The notes: a model not told the origin generated them from the sequence alone. Counted from the stretch's first letter, positions 15,603 to 23,378 are shown. The stretch is DNA of 54,325 bases from Caulobacteraceae bacterium (GCA_009773335.1 WRPF01000030.1:1-54325); one strand, 5' to 3'. Program-made: numbers and translations.

Positions 15603-18341
15603 TCACTGTGCTGCTGCGGGACTGCGCGGGCCGCTGCGCTTGTTTTCCACATCGAACAAAATGCTGCCGGGCCGCACGTAGGCGAACCAGGTGAGCAAGA
15701 GGCACGACACGTAGAATGCGAGGAACGCATAGAGCGCAGCCTGCGCGCCGCCCGTGGCGGATATCGAGAAGCCGAAGCTCTTGGGAATGAAGAACGCGCC
15801 GTAGGCAGCGATCGCCGAGGTGAACCCGGTGATGGCGGCGCTTTCCTTTTCCGCCTGCTTGAGCTGTTCGGCAGCGTCGAGCTGCGGCTCAAGCCGTGCG
15901 ACTTCCTTGCGCATGATGGCAGGGATCATCTGGAAGGTGGAAGCGTTGCCGACGCCGGTGGCGAAGAACAACAGCATGAAGCAGGCGAAGAACCCCGTGA
16001 ATGCGCCCGGCTGGTCCTTGGCGTCGAGGAAGTAGAGCACCCCCGCCGTGCCCGCCATCATCATCAGGAACACGACGGCCGTCACCTTGGCGCCGCCGAA
16101 CCTGTCGGCGATCCAGCCCGTGAAGGAGCGCGACAACGCGCCGACCAGCGGCCCGAGAAACGCGATCTGCAACACATTCACGTCCGGGAACTGCGTTTTC
16201 GTCAACAGCGGGAAAGCCGCCGAAAAGCCGATGAACGATCCGAAGGTGCCGGTGTAAAGCCAGCACATGATCCAGTTCTGCGTGCGCTTGAAGATGACCG
16301 CCTGATCCGAGAATGAAGCCTTCGCCGTCGACAGGTCGTTCATGCCGAACCACGCCGCAAACGCGCTTGCGGCAATGAACGGAACCCAGATGAAGCCTGC
16401 GTTCTGCAGGAAAAGTTCTTCGCCTTTGGCCGTGATCTGCGGAGCGCCGCCAAGGGCGCCGAACACGCCCATGGTGACGATGATCGGCACGATGAACTGC
16501 ATGACGCTGACGCCGAGATTGCCGAGGCCCGCGTTGAGCGCCAGGGCGTTGCCCTTATCCTTCTTCGGGTAGAAGAAGCCGATATTCGACATCGAGGACG
16601 CGAAATTGCCGCCGCCGAAGCCGCACAGCAACGCAAGACCGAGCATCACCCAGTAAGGCGTTTCAGAGTTCTGCACGGCGAAGCCGATGCCTAGCGCGGG
16701 GACAAGAAGCGACCATGTCGTCAGCGTTGTCCACAGACGCCCGCCGAACACCGGGACCATGAAGCTGTAGAAGATGCGCAATGTTGCGCCGGAAAGGCCC
16801 GGCAGCGCCGCCAGCCAGAACAGCTGATCGGTCGAATAGTCGAACCCGATGAGCGGCAGCTTGGCGACCACCACCGACCAGACCATCCAGACCGCAAACG
16901 ACAACAGGAGCGACGGAATGGATAGCCACAGATTGCGGTTGGCGACCGCCTTGCCGGACTTGTTCCAGAAGTCCGCATCTTCGGGGCGCCAGTCGACGAT
17001 CAGCTTCGGCGCCATCGCTTCTGCTTGCTTCGGCGTATGGACCGGTTGCATTTCTGGCAATTGCGGCAGGCCTTTCAGGGCCTCCCCCGCCGCCTCGCGC
17101 TCCATGTGCTGAATGGCGAAATGCATCCACAGCAGAGACGCCGTGGCGACCGCAAACAGCAGCATGAAACAACTGGTCCACACGCCCGTCAGATCGTTCA
17201 GAACGCCGAACAGGATCGGCAGGACGAAGCCGCCGAGGCCGCCGATCATGCCGACCAGGCCGCCCACCGAACCCACGTCCTTGGGATAGTAGATCGGAAT
17301 GTGCTTGAAGACGGCCGCCTTGCCGAGGCTCATGAAGAACCCGAGCACGAAGGCGACGACGATGAAACCCACGGGGCCGATGGCGAAACGGAACGCGATG
17401 GGCCCGCGTATGCCGTCGATCACATAATTTGTTGCCGGATAGGACAGGATGAAGGTCGCCAGCATCGAGACCATGAAGGTCCAGTACATCACCTTCCGCG
17501 CGCCGACCTTGTCCGAAAGAACGCCGCCGTAGATGCGGAACAGCGATGCTGGAATGGAGTAGGCGGCGGCGATCATGCCTGCCGTTTTCAGGTCGAAGTG
17601 ATACACGCCGATGAGGTAACGCGGCAGCCAGAGCGCCAGCGCTACAAACGCGCCGAACACAAAGAAGTAGTAGAGCGAGAAGCGCCAGACCTGGACATTC
17701 TTGAGCGGTTCGAACTGCTCCGCGAGGGAGCGCGCCTTCACGCCCTGCTTCCGGCGTTGCGCGAGTTCGGGGTCATCCTTTGTCGTGACGAAGAAGAGCA
17801 GCGCCACCACGACAAGCCCCGCCGCCCAGATCTGCGCGACCGCTTCCCAGCCCATGGCGGCGAGAACGACAGGCGCCGCGAATTTCGTGACTGCGGCGCC
17901 GACGTTGCCGGCGCCGAAGATGCCCAGCGCCGTGCCTTGCCGCGCCTGCGGAAAGAACTTCGACACATAGGTGATGCCGACCGCGAAAGATCCACCGGCA
18001 ATCCCGATGCCGAGCGCCGCGAAAAGGAACTGCGGGTAGGTCTCGGCGTAGGAGAGCAGGAACGTCGCGACCGCCGCCGACAACATCACGGCGACATTGA
18101 CGAGACGACCGCCAAGCTGGTCGGTCCAGACGCCCAGCAACAGCCGGATAAGCGACCCTGTGAGGATCGGCGTGCCGACAAGCAGGCCGAACTGCGTTTC
18201 CGAAAGCCCCAGGTCTTCCTTGATCTGCACCCCGAGGATCGAAAAAATCGTCCACACGGCAAAGCAGGTCGTGAAGGCCAGCGTGCTCATCCCGAGGGCG
18301 GTTGTGGCTCCCGATGCCGGTCTGTCCGTCGCAGCGACCAT
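15603..18341 (-). CDS. narK: Fused NarK1-NarK2 nitrate/nitrite transporter
   Basis: The 912-residue protein is two major-facilitator transporters joined end to end, about 24 transmembrane helices in all, as known from Paracoccus and related denitrifiers. The N-terminal half (about 15-410) carries a NarK1-like nitrate signature region with FAVGITYVSKFFPQARQG and GIFGAGNVGAA. The C-terminal half (about 465-900) has the NarK2/NarK-type GGGNFASSMSNIGFFYPKKD and GLGNLGVSVMQF. By family knowledge the first half is a proton-linked nitrate importer and the second a nitrate/nitrite antiporter. It is the first gene of the nar operon, with a GGAGGGG ribosome site before the ATG and Fnr-type boxes upstream. 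Confidence 0.96.
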   Translation of the reverse strand: MVAATDRPASGATTALGMSTLAFTTCFAVWTIFSILGVQIKEDLGLSETQFGLLVGTPILTGSLIRLLLGVWTDQLGGRLVNVAVMLSAAVATFLLSYAETYPQFLFAALGIGIAGGSFAVGITYVSKFFPQARQGTALGIFGAGNVGAAVTKFAAPVVLAAMGWEAVAQIWAAGLVVVALLFFVTTKDDPELAQRRKQGVKARSLAEQFEPLKNVQVWRFSLYYFFVFGAFVALALWLPRYLIGVYHFDLKTAGMIAAAYSIPASLFRIYGGVLSDKVGARKVMYWTFMVSMLATFILSYPATNYVIDGIRGPIAFRFAIGPVGFIVVAFVLGFFMSLGKAAVFKHIPIYYPKDVGSVGGLVGMIGGLGGFVLPILFGVLNDLTGVWTSCFMLLFAVATASLLWMHFAIQHMEREAAGEALKGLPQLPEMQPVHTPKQAEAMAPKLIVDWRPEDADFWNKSGKAVANRNLWLSIPSLLLSFAVWMVWSVVVAKLPLIGFDYSTDQLFWLAALPGLSGATLRIFYSFMVPVFGGRLWTTLTTWSLLVPALGIGFAVQNSETPYWVMLGLALLCGFGGGNFASSMSNIGFFYPKKDKGNALALNAGLGNLGVSVMQFIVPIIVTMGVFGALGGAPQITAKGEELFLQNAGFIWVPFIAASAFAAWFGMNDLSTAKASFSDQAVIFKRTQNWIMCWLYTGTFGSFIGFSAAFPLLTKTQFPDVNVLQIAFLGPLVGALSRSFTGWIADRFGGAKVTAVVFLMMMAGTAGVLYFLDAKDQPGAFTGFFACFMLLFFATGVGNASTFQMIPAIMRKEVARLEPQLDAAEQLKQAEKESAAITGFTSAIAAYGAFFIPKSFGFSISATGGAQAALYAFLAFYVSCLLLTWFAYVRPGSILFDVENKRSGPRSPAAAQ

Positions 18342-18434
18342 TGTTCTTGCCCCTCCTGCACTGGAATCGAACGCCGCCGGTTTCTGGCGACACTCGTGTG
18401 CATAAGGAGGTGAGCCGAATGCAGCTCAATCGGT

Positions 18435-18448
18435 TTGACCTTTTTCAA
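18435..18448 (-). promoter_or_regulatory. Fnr/Dnr-type box upstream of narK
   Basis: TTGACCTTTTTCAA matches TTGA-N6-TCAA at all eight defined bases. It is centred 100 bases before the narK ATG and is the box nearest to narK in the 347-base divergent region, so it is the best candidate activator site for the narKGHJI transcript. Confidence 0.7.
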
Positions 18449-18549
18449 GTCGTTCGACACGTGACGACGAAATAAGTGCGCGAGACAACTTCAACGGGTA
18501 GGCAACTGTTCTACTCAAGCAAGAGGATTGACCTGGTAGCATTCGTGAA

Positions 18550-18563
18550 TTGATAAATGTCAA
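18550..18563 (+). promoter_or_regulatory. Fnr/Dnr-type box, distal copy
   Basis: TTGATAAATGTCAA is a perfect TTGA-N6-TCAA dyad and is identical in all 14 bases to the box at 18599-18612. The two are 49 bases apart centre to centre. It lies 132 bases before the regulator start and about 215 before narK, so it could act on either promoter. Confidence 0.75.
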
Positions 18564-18598
18564 ACGAGACCGACGGATACGCCTGACGTCTGGATCGT

Positions 18599-18612
18599 TT
18601 GATAAATGTCAA
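18599..18612 (+). promoter_or_regulatory. Fnr/Dnr-type box at the regulator promoter
   Basis: TTGATAAATGTCAA is a second identical copy of the box at 18550. With a TACACT -10 hexamer at 18633-18638 the expected start point is near 18647. That would centre this box at about -41.5, the standard class II activation position of Crp/Fnr proteins, and suggests the regulator controls its own gene. Confidence 0.75.
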
Positions 18613-18632
18613 GCAATGAGCGAGAGTGCTGA

Positions 18633-18638
18633 TACACT
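18633..18638 (+). promoter_or_regulatory. Candidate -10 element of the Crp/Fnr regulator promoter
   Basis: TACACT resembles the sigma-70 -10 hexamer and is spaced from the box at 18599-18612 as in class II Fnr-dependent promoters, with no -35 hexamer needed. The assignment rests on spacing and a weak hexamer match. Confidence 0.45.
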
Positions 18639-18688
18639 CGTGTCGGCGGTGCTGAGCACCTCCCCGCGGAATAAGGAAGCAACGAGCC

Positions 18689-19462
18689 ATGCGCGCAAAT
18701 GATATCCCGCGTGTCCGCGCACTTCCGATATTCGCGAACGTCAGCGACGACACCTTCAAGCGGGTCACGGGCACCGCCTACCTGCAACGGTTTCCGTCCA
18801 ACACCACGCTCCTGATGGAGGGCGATGTCGTCGATTTCCTCTATGTCCTGCTCGACGGTCAGGTCGAACTCCAGGGCACATGGAAGGACAAGGAAACGAC
18901 GCTCGCTATCCTGCGGCCGGTCTCCTCGTTCATTCTTGCGGCGGTGGTTCTCGATGCGGATGCGCTCATGTCCGCGCGCACCATCGAACGGTGCGAGATC
19001 CTGATGATTTCGGGCGACGCGATACGCAAGACCATGGCTGAAGACCCCGTCTTCGGCGTGGCCATCGCGCGCGAGCTTTCCGGCTGCTATCGTGGCCTCG
19101 TACGCTCGATCAAGAACCAGAAACTGCGCGGCGGCGTCGAGCGCCTCGCCAACTATCTCCTGACACTGCGCGCCAAGACGGAAGGCGGCGACACCGTGCG
19201 CCTGCCGCATGAGAAGCGCGTGCTCGCAGCACTTCTGGGCATGACGCCGGAAAACCTGTCGCGCGCCTTCTCGACGCTTCAGGGGTACGGCGTGGAGGTC
19301 AACGGCGCAGACGTTCGCCTCGGCAAAGTGCGCGACCTTGAACGGCTGGCGCGTCCGGATCCGCTCATCGACAACCACGCCCCGCGAGCGCCGGACATCC
19401 TGGCGGAAGCGGACGCAGAACTCTGGTCCACGGAACGCCAGCGTTCGGGCGGCGGCAACTAG
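18689..19462 (+). CDS. Crp/Fnr-family transcription regulator without an iron-sulfur site
   Basis: The 257-residue protein has a cyclic-nucleotide-binding-like sensor domain (about 10-130), a long dimerisation helix, and a C-terminal winged helix (about 165-225). The recognition helix TPENLSRAFSTL has Glu188, Ser191 and Arg192 in the E-x-x-S-R arrangement by which Fnr reads TTGA half-sites, matching the boxes around the gene. Only two cysteines (102 and 133) are present and no N-terminal cysteine group, so it is not a classical oxygen-sensing Fnr. A Dnr/Nnr/NarR-like sensor of NO, nitrate or nitrite is more likely. The C-terminal 30 residues form an extra acidic tail. It is divergent from narK and its stop codon lies in a dispersed repeat. 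Confidence 0.9.
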   Translation: MRANDIPRVRALPIFANVSDDTFKRVTGTAYLQRFPSNTTLLMEGDVVDFLYVLLDGQVELQGTWKDKETTLAILRPVSSFILAAVVLDADALMSARTIERCEILMISGDAIRKTMAEDPVFGVAIARELSGCYRGLVRSIKNQKLRGGVERLANYLLTLRAKTEGGDTVRLPHEKRVLAALLGMTPENLSRAFSTLQGYGVEVNGADVRLGKVRDLERLARPDPLIDNHAPRAPDILAEADAELWSTERQRSGGGN

Positions 19463-19500
19463 AGCCTTTTCCGATCCGATTGAATCGGATCGGGGCTCTA
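19460..19500. terminator. Inverted repeat between convergent regulator and moaA genes
   Basis: TAGAGCC and GGCTCTA frame a perfect ten-base stem (CCGATCCGAT against ATCGGATCGG), with TTTT between the outer and inner arms on one side. It starts in the regulator stop codon and lies 22 bases beyond the moaA stop, so it may end both transcripts. It is the left part of the dispersed repeat described separately. Confidence 0.6.
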
Positions 19501-19555
19501 GCTTGTTGTTTGAACGCATTTTCTAGCGACGAACCGGCGTCCACTTCGTCGGAAA
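19460..19555. repeat. Alphaproteobacterial dispersed repeat element (single copy here)
   Basis: The block comprises the inverted repeat at 19460-19500, then a linker (CTTGTTGTTTGAACGCATTT), then CGAACCGGCGTCCACTTCGT-like sequence up to about 19555. From memory it closely resembles a roughly 100-base element found in many copies in Rhizobiales and relatives (GAGCC stem, GTTTTGACGCGTTTTC linker, GAACCGGTATCCACTTCG end). Its right third is inside the moaA reading frame and supplies the last dozen codons, including the stop. No second copy occurs in this window. Confidence 0.65.
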
Positions 19556-20515
19556 AAGACGGCGCGTCGCGCCGGTGTCGCCGTCGCCGAGTCTGTGCCC
19601 TTGCGGCTTTGCCCCCAGCGCCGTCCGGATTCGCGCGATCAGGGCGTCCTGATCCGCATTGCTCTGCAGCAGATCGCGAAGGTCCAGACCGCCGTCCCCG
19701 AACAGGCACAGACGCAGGCGTCCCCGGGCCGTGACCCTCAGCCGGTTGCAGCCATCGCAGAAGCCCGGAGCGTAAGGCGCGATCAGCCCGAACCGGCCAA
19801 GGTAGTCTGGATGGGAAAACTCTACCGCAGGGCCGTCGTCCCCTTCGCGCGCGCGAGGCGACCAGCCGCGGACCTTGAGCCAGTCGCGCAGGACGGCCCC
19901 TGAAACATGCTCGGCGGCAAAATAATCCGCATTGTCGCCGGTGCGCATCAGTTCGATGAAACGCACCGAGACCGGGCGGGCGCGCACGTAGTCGGCGTAG
20001 GCGTCAAAACCATCCCCGACGGTTCCGCGCAGCAATACGGCGTTGAGCTTCACGGCGGTGAACCCGCCATCCAGGGCGCGCTCCAGCCCGGTCAGTATGG
20101 ACGGCAGGCGATCATGTCCGGTGACCCGCGCGAACACGCCGGCGTCGAGGCTGTCGACACTCACATTGAGATGGGTGAGGCCGGCGGCTCGCCAGTCCGC
20201 TACTTTCTTTTCAAGCGACCATCCGTTGGTCGTCAGCGCAATTTTTTCCACGCCGGAGCGCGCAACCCGGCTGATGATCGCATCCAGATCCTTGCGAACG
20301 GCCGGTTCACCGCCCGTCAGCCGCACCTTACACACGCCCGCGCGCACGAAGGCGCCAATCAGACGCGAAATCTCTTCAGGTGAGAGAAAATCATGCGCGC
20401 CGCTGCGACGGTACCCGTCCGGCAGGCAATAGGTGCAGCTAAAGTTGCACGCCTCGGTGATCGAAAGCCGCAGATAGCAAAACCGCCGACCGAAGCCATC
20501 CTCAAGAACAGACAC
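19523..20515 (-). CDS. moaA: GTP 3',8-cyclase MoaA with an altered C-terminus
   Basis: MoaA is the radical-SAM enzyme that starts Moco synthesis by cyclising GTP. Cys23, Cys27 and Cys30 (CNFSCTYC) bind the SAM cluster, VRLTGGEPAVRKD follows, and Cys253, Cys256 and Cys270 (FCDGCNRLRVTARGRLRLCLF, split at 252-272) bind the C-terminal cluster. I chose the GTG at 20515, which has GGAAAGGGG seven bases upstream and gives 330 residues beginning SVLEDGFGRRFCYLRLS. The frame stays open to an ATG at 20635, adding 40 poorly conserved residues. The usual C-terminal Gly-Gly is missing: the protein ends RRLFPTKWTPVRR, encoded by a dispersed repeat. It is unlinked to the moa operon but has its own Fnr-type box. 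Confidence 0.9.
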   Translation of the reverse strand: MSVLEDGFGRRFCYLRLSITEACNFSCTYCLPDGYRRSGAHDFLSPEEISRLIGAFVRAGVCKVRLTGGEPAVRKDLDAIISRVARSGVEKIALTTNGWSLEKKVADWRAAGLTHLNVSVDSLDAGVFARVTGHDRLPSILTGLERALDGGFTAVKLNAVLLRGTVGDGFDAYADYVRARPVSVRFIELMRTGDNADYFAAEHVSGAVLRDWLKVRGWSPRAREGDDGPAVEFSHPDYLGRFGLIAPYAPGFCDGCNRLRVTARGRLRLCLFGDGGLDLRDLLQSNADQDALIARIRTALGAKPQGHRLGDGDTGATRRLFPTKWTPVRR

Positions 20516-20563
20516 GCTACAGCCCCTTTCCAGATGGATCCGGTTCCACTGCGGCCCTCCGTG

Positions 20564-20595
20564 CGTGAGCGGGGGCACAATCGCCCCCGCCCACG
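20564..20595 (-). promoter_or_regulatory. Strong hairpin in the moaA leader
   Basis: CGTGAGCGGGGGC, a six-base loop and GCCCCCGCCCACG form a 13-base stem with one mismatch, 50-80 bases before the chosen GTG start. It would lie in the 5' leader RNA and could be an attenuator or part of a structured leader. I cannot match it to the known Moco RNA motif by eye. Confidence 0.4.
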
Positions 20596-20712
20596 CGCCC
20601 GGCGCTGTCGTCATGGCGTTTTCGTAGGGGAGCATCAGACGCCAGCGCTCGGAGCAAGATGACAGTCTCCTGAAACGGAGCGATGCGCATTGACCGATCA
20701 GCGCGCTCCGAC

Positions 20713-20726
20713 TTGACGTTGATCAA
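20713..20726 (-). promoter_or_regulatory. Fnr/Dnr-type box upstream of moaA
   Basis: TTGACGTTGATCAA is a perfect TTGA-N6-TCAA dyad. It lies about 205 bases before the chosen moaA GTG and 85 before the upstream ATG. Read leftward it is TTGATCAACGTCAA, the same TTGAT-N4-GTCAA form as the two identical boxes beside the regulator gene, which links moaA to the same regulon. Confidence 0.7.
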
Positions 20727-20795
20727 GACGGATACTCTAGGGCGCCCCAAGCGCCTGGTGGGCCCAAACGCACCATCGCTACCGATTGGTTTTAT

Positions 20796-20873
20796 TGGTC
20801 GGAGCGGCGGGATTCGAACCCACGACCCCCAGTCCCCCAGACTGGTGCGCTAACCGGGCTGCGCCACGCTCCG
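20796..20873 (-). tRNA. tRNA-Pro (anticodon GGG)
   Basis: Read leftward the gene folds as a normal cloverleaf. The acceptor CGGAGCG pairs with CGCTCCG, the D arm contains CAGCCCGGTTAGCG, and the anticodon arm CCAGT-CTGGGGG-ACTGG gives anticodon GGG. The T arm contains GGTTCGAATCC, and an encoded CCA follows the discriminator A. The 3' end faces the nitrate module at lower coordinates, and core genes (ihfA, fabH, plsX) lie on the 5' side. Confidence 0.97.
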
Positions 20874-20961
20874 ACCGGCCCCGGGCCAAGGCCCGAGGGA
20901 GGAGGCTTGTAGCGTCCCGCAACCAGCTGCGCAATCAGGGCGTGCTTCGCAACAGGTCCGG

Positions 20962-21273
20962 TCAGCCACCGCGACGGCGTGTGGGGCGCTCGACACGCTG
21001 CCGCATCAACTGGGACGGACGGAAGGTCACGACCCTGCGCGGCGTGATGCGCGCGGCTTCGCCGGTTTTCGGATTGCGGCCGATGCGCTCGTTCTTCTCG
21101 CGCACGATGAAGTTGCCGAAGCGGGCAAGCTTGACGGTATCGCCAGCGACGAGAGCTGCCTCCATGGCGCCTAGGAGGCTTTCAAGAAAGCGGCCCCCGA
21201 GCGTGCGCGACACATCGCAGCGCTTGTGCAGCGCTTCGACAAAATCCGCCCGTGTGATGGTTTTCTCGGACAC
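20962..21273 (-). CDS. ihfA: Integration host factor alpha subunit
   Basis: The 103-residue DNA-bending protein of the HU/IHF family forms a heterodimer with IHF beta and shapes promoters and other nucleoprotein complexes. It begins KTITRADFVEALHKRCDVSR and contains GDTVKLARFGNFIVREKNER and the DNA-inserting arm signature GRNPKTGEAARITPRRVVTF, with the alpha-type spacing. It ends in a basic RPTRRRGG tail. It follows fabH by 77 bases on the same strand, the usual alphaproteobacterial plsX-fabH-ihfA order. IHF could also help activate nar promoters, as in enterics, but no site was identified. Confidence 0.95.
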   Translation of the reverse strand: MSEKTITRADFVEALHKRCDVSRTLGGRFLESLLGAMEAALVAGDTVKLARFGNFIVREKNERIGRNPKTGEAARITPRRVVTFRPSQLMRQRVERPTRRRGG

Positions 21274-21350
21274 CCTCAGCCCCAGGGAATCGTTCGAGAA
21301 ACGGTACGAGCCGTCACCGGAAGCGTCAAACCCAATCTCGCGTTACGCCC

Positions 21351-22313
21351 TCAGAGACGCACAAGCGCTGCGCCCCACGTCAGACCGCCGCCGAGCGCTT
21401 CCATCAACACAAGGTCGCCAGCCTTCACACGTCCGTCCGACACGCCAGTGTTGAGCGCAAGCGGCACCGATGCGGCCGATGTGTTGCCGTGTCGCGCAAC
21501 CGTCGTGATGATCTTGTCCGGCGAAATCTGAAGCCGCCGCGCGACGCCATCGAGGATGCGCTGGTTGGCCTGATGCGGCACAAACCAGTCGATGTCATCG
21601 AGGCTGACGTTACCCAGCCGGCACGCCTCGATCATTGCGCCCGAGATGTGTTCGACGGCCTGGCGGAAGACCGCGTTGCCGATCATGCGCAGATGTCCGA
21701 CGGTCTGCGTCTGCGATGGCCCGCCATCGACGTAGAGCAGATCATGATGCCGGCCGTCGGTACGCAGGAACGTGGCGATGACGCCGCGTCCGTCGTTCAC
21801 GTCTTCTGCGCGCAGCACGACCGCGCCGGCGCCGTCGCCAAAGAGCACGCATGTGCCGCGATCCGTCCAGTCGAGGATGCGCGAGAACGTCTCGGCGCCG
21901 ATGACCAGCGCGTTCTTCGCCTGCCCGCGCACGAGCGAGTTGTCGGCAGTTGCGAGCGCGAAGATGAAGCCGGAGCACACCGCCTGGATATCGAACGCGG
22001 CGCCCTGCGTAATCCCGAGCGCCGCCTGCACACGCGCGGCGGTGGCGGGGAACGTCAGGTCCGGGGTCGCCGTCGCCAGCACGATGAGGTCAATTTCGGA
22101 AGCGTCCATGCGCGCGTTCGCGAGCGCGGCGCGCGCAGCGTGGATGGCGAGATCGGAGGTCTTCTGGTCGTCGGCTGCAATGTGGCGCTGGCGAATGCCA
22201 GTGCGCTCAGTGATCCATTCGTCGCTGGTCTCGACCCGCCCCGCCAGTTCCGTGTTGGTCAGGATGCGGTCGGGCAGATACCCCCCGACGCCCGCAAGAA
22301 CAGAGCGCCGCAT
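21351..22313 (-). CDS. fabH: Beta-ketoacyl-ACP synthase III FabH
   Basis: FabH condenses acetyl-CoA with malonyl-ACP to start fatty-acid synthesis. The 320-residue protein has the catalytic triad Cys113 ([13 protein letters not shown]), His247 ([11 protein letters not shown]) and Asn277 ([13 protein letters not shown]), plus the N-terminal [13 protein letters not shown] and [12 protein letters not shown] motifs. It begins 3 bases after plsX ends, so the two are co-transcribed and link fatty-acid initiation to phospholipid synthesis. Confidence 0.97.
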   Translation of the reverse strand: MRRSVLAGVGGYLPDRILTNTELAGRVETSDEWITERTGIRQRHIAADDQKTSDLAIHAARAALANARMDASEIDLIVLATATPDLTFPATAARVQAALGITQGAAFDIQAVCSGFIFALATADNSLVRGQAKNALVIGAETFSRILDWTDRGTCVLFGDGAGAVVLRAEDVNDGRGVIATFLRTDGRHHDLLYVDGGPSQTQTVGHLRMIGNAVFRQAVEHISGAMIEACRLGNVSLDDIDWFVPHQANQRILDGVARRLQISPDKIITTVARHGNTSAASVPLALNTGVSDGRVKAGDLVLMEALGGGLTWGAALVRL

Positions 22314-22316
22314 GGA

Positions 22317-23378
22317 TCAGGACAGCCCGGGCATTGCAGCTGTCGCCGCCGTCACAGCGGTGGCCGCGCTCAGACGGGCGAGATTGGCTGCAACCTCATC
22401 GCGATAGTGACTCTTCGCCATCCTGATCGCCACGTCTGCGGCCGCCGCGTAGCCGAGACCGTCGGTGCCGCCGTGGCTCTTCACGACAATGCCGTTGAGG
22501 CCGAGAAACACGGCGCCGTTCACCGTTCGCGGGTCCATGCGATCCTTGAGTTTCTTCAGCGCGGGCAATGCGAGCAATGCGCCGATGCGCGCGAGCGGGC
22601 CGGCGGTGAGCGCTTCGCGCAGAAAGCCGGCCACGAGACGCGCCGTGCCTTCAGCGGTCTTCATCGCGATGTTGCCGGTGAAGCCGTCCGTAACGACGAC
22701 ATCGACTGTGCCCTTCGAGATGTCATCGCCTTCCACGAAGCCATAGAAGTCCAGATCGACGCCCGCTTCGCGGATAAGACGCGCGGCAGAGCGGATTTCC
22801 TCGTGCCCCTTCTGGTCTTCAGAGCCGACGTTCAGCAAGCCGACCTTGGGACGCGAACTGCCGCGCACGGCGCGATGGAAGGCCTCGCCCATGATCGCAA
22901 ATTCGACGAGCTGAGAACCATCGGCCTCCACGTTTGCGCCAACATCGAGAACCGCTGCGAACCCCTGCGCCGTCGGCCAGGTCGCAACAAGCGCCGGGCG
23001 ATGGACGCCTTCCATCTTGCGCAGACGCATCATCGCCATCGCCATCAGCGCGCCTGTGTTGCCCGCCGAAACGCACGCCTGCGCTTCGCCTGTCTCGACC
23101 GAGACGAGCGCGTTCCACATGCTCGTGCCCTTGCCCTGCCGCAGGGCCTGAGAGGGCTTCACGTCCATCGCGACGAATTTCTCGGCGTCGCGCACGGTGC
23201 TCGCCGCTTTCGCCGCAGGGCGTTGCTCAAGCATCTGGGTCAGCCGCGCGGCGGGTCCGTGGATCAGGAAACGCGCGCCGGGCGCCTTGCGTGCGGCGAT
23301 TTCGATTCCGTCGAGGACGGACTCCGGAGCATGGTCGCCGCCCATGCCGTCCACCGAGATTACGAGGCCATCGGCCAT
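22317..23378 (-). CDS. plsX: Phosphate acyltransferase PlsX
   Basis: PlsX converts acyl-ACP to acyl-phosphate, the donor for PlsY in phosphatidic acid synthesis. The 353-residue protein starts with the family signature VISVDGMGGDHAPESVLDGI and carries SAGNTGALMAMAMMRL, PALVATWPTAQG, VVTDGFTGNIAMKTAEG and NGIVVKSHGGTD in the usual order. In most alphaproteobacteria a DUF177 (YceD-like) gene sits immediately upstream of plsX. Here only 79 bases separate plsX from the bc1 chaperone gene, so that gene is absent. Confidence 0.97.
   Translation of the reverse strand: MADGLVISVDGMGGDHAPESVLDGIEIAARKAPGARFLIHGPAARLTQMLEQRPAAKAASTVRDAEKFVAMDVKPSQALRQGKGTSMWNALVSVETGEAQACVSAGNTGALMAMAMMRLRKMEGVHRPALVATWPTAQGFAAVLDVGANVEADGSQLVEFAIMGEAFHRAVRGSSRPKVGLLNVGSEDQKGHEEIRSAARLIREAGVDLDFYGFVEGDDISKGTVDVVVTDGFTGNIAMKTAEGTARLVAGFLREALTAGPLARIGALLALPALKKLKDRMDPRTVNGAVFLGLNGIVVKSHGGTDGLGYAAAADVAIRMAKSHYRDEVAANLARLSAATAVTAATAAMPGLS

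Noticed and set aside
20786-21454. A 222-codon rightward open frame starting MVLLVGAAGFEPTTP
   Set aside because: This is the well-known artefact of translating across the complement of a tRNA gene; the tRNA-Pro and ihfA explain the region.
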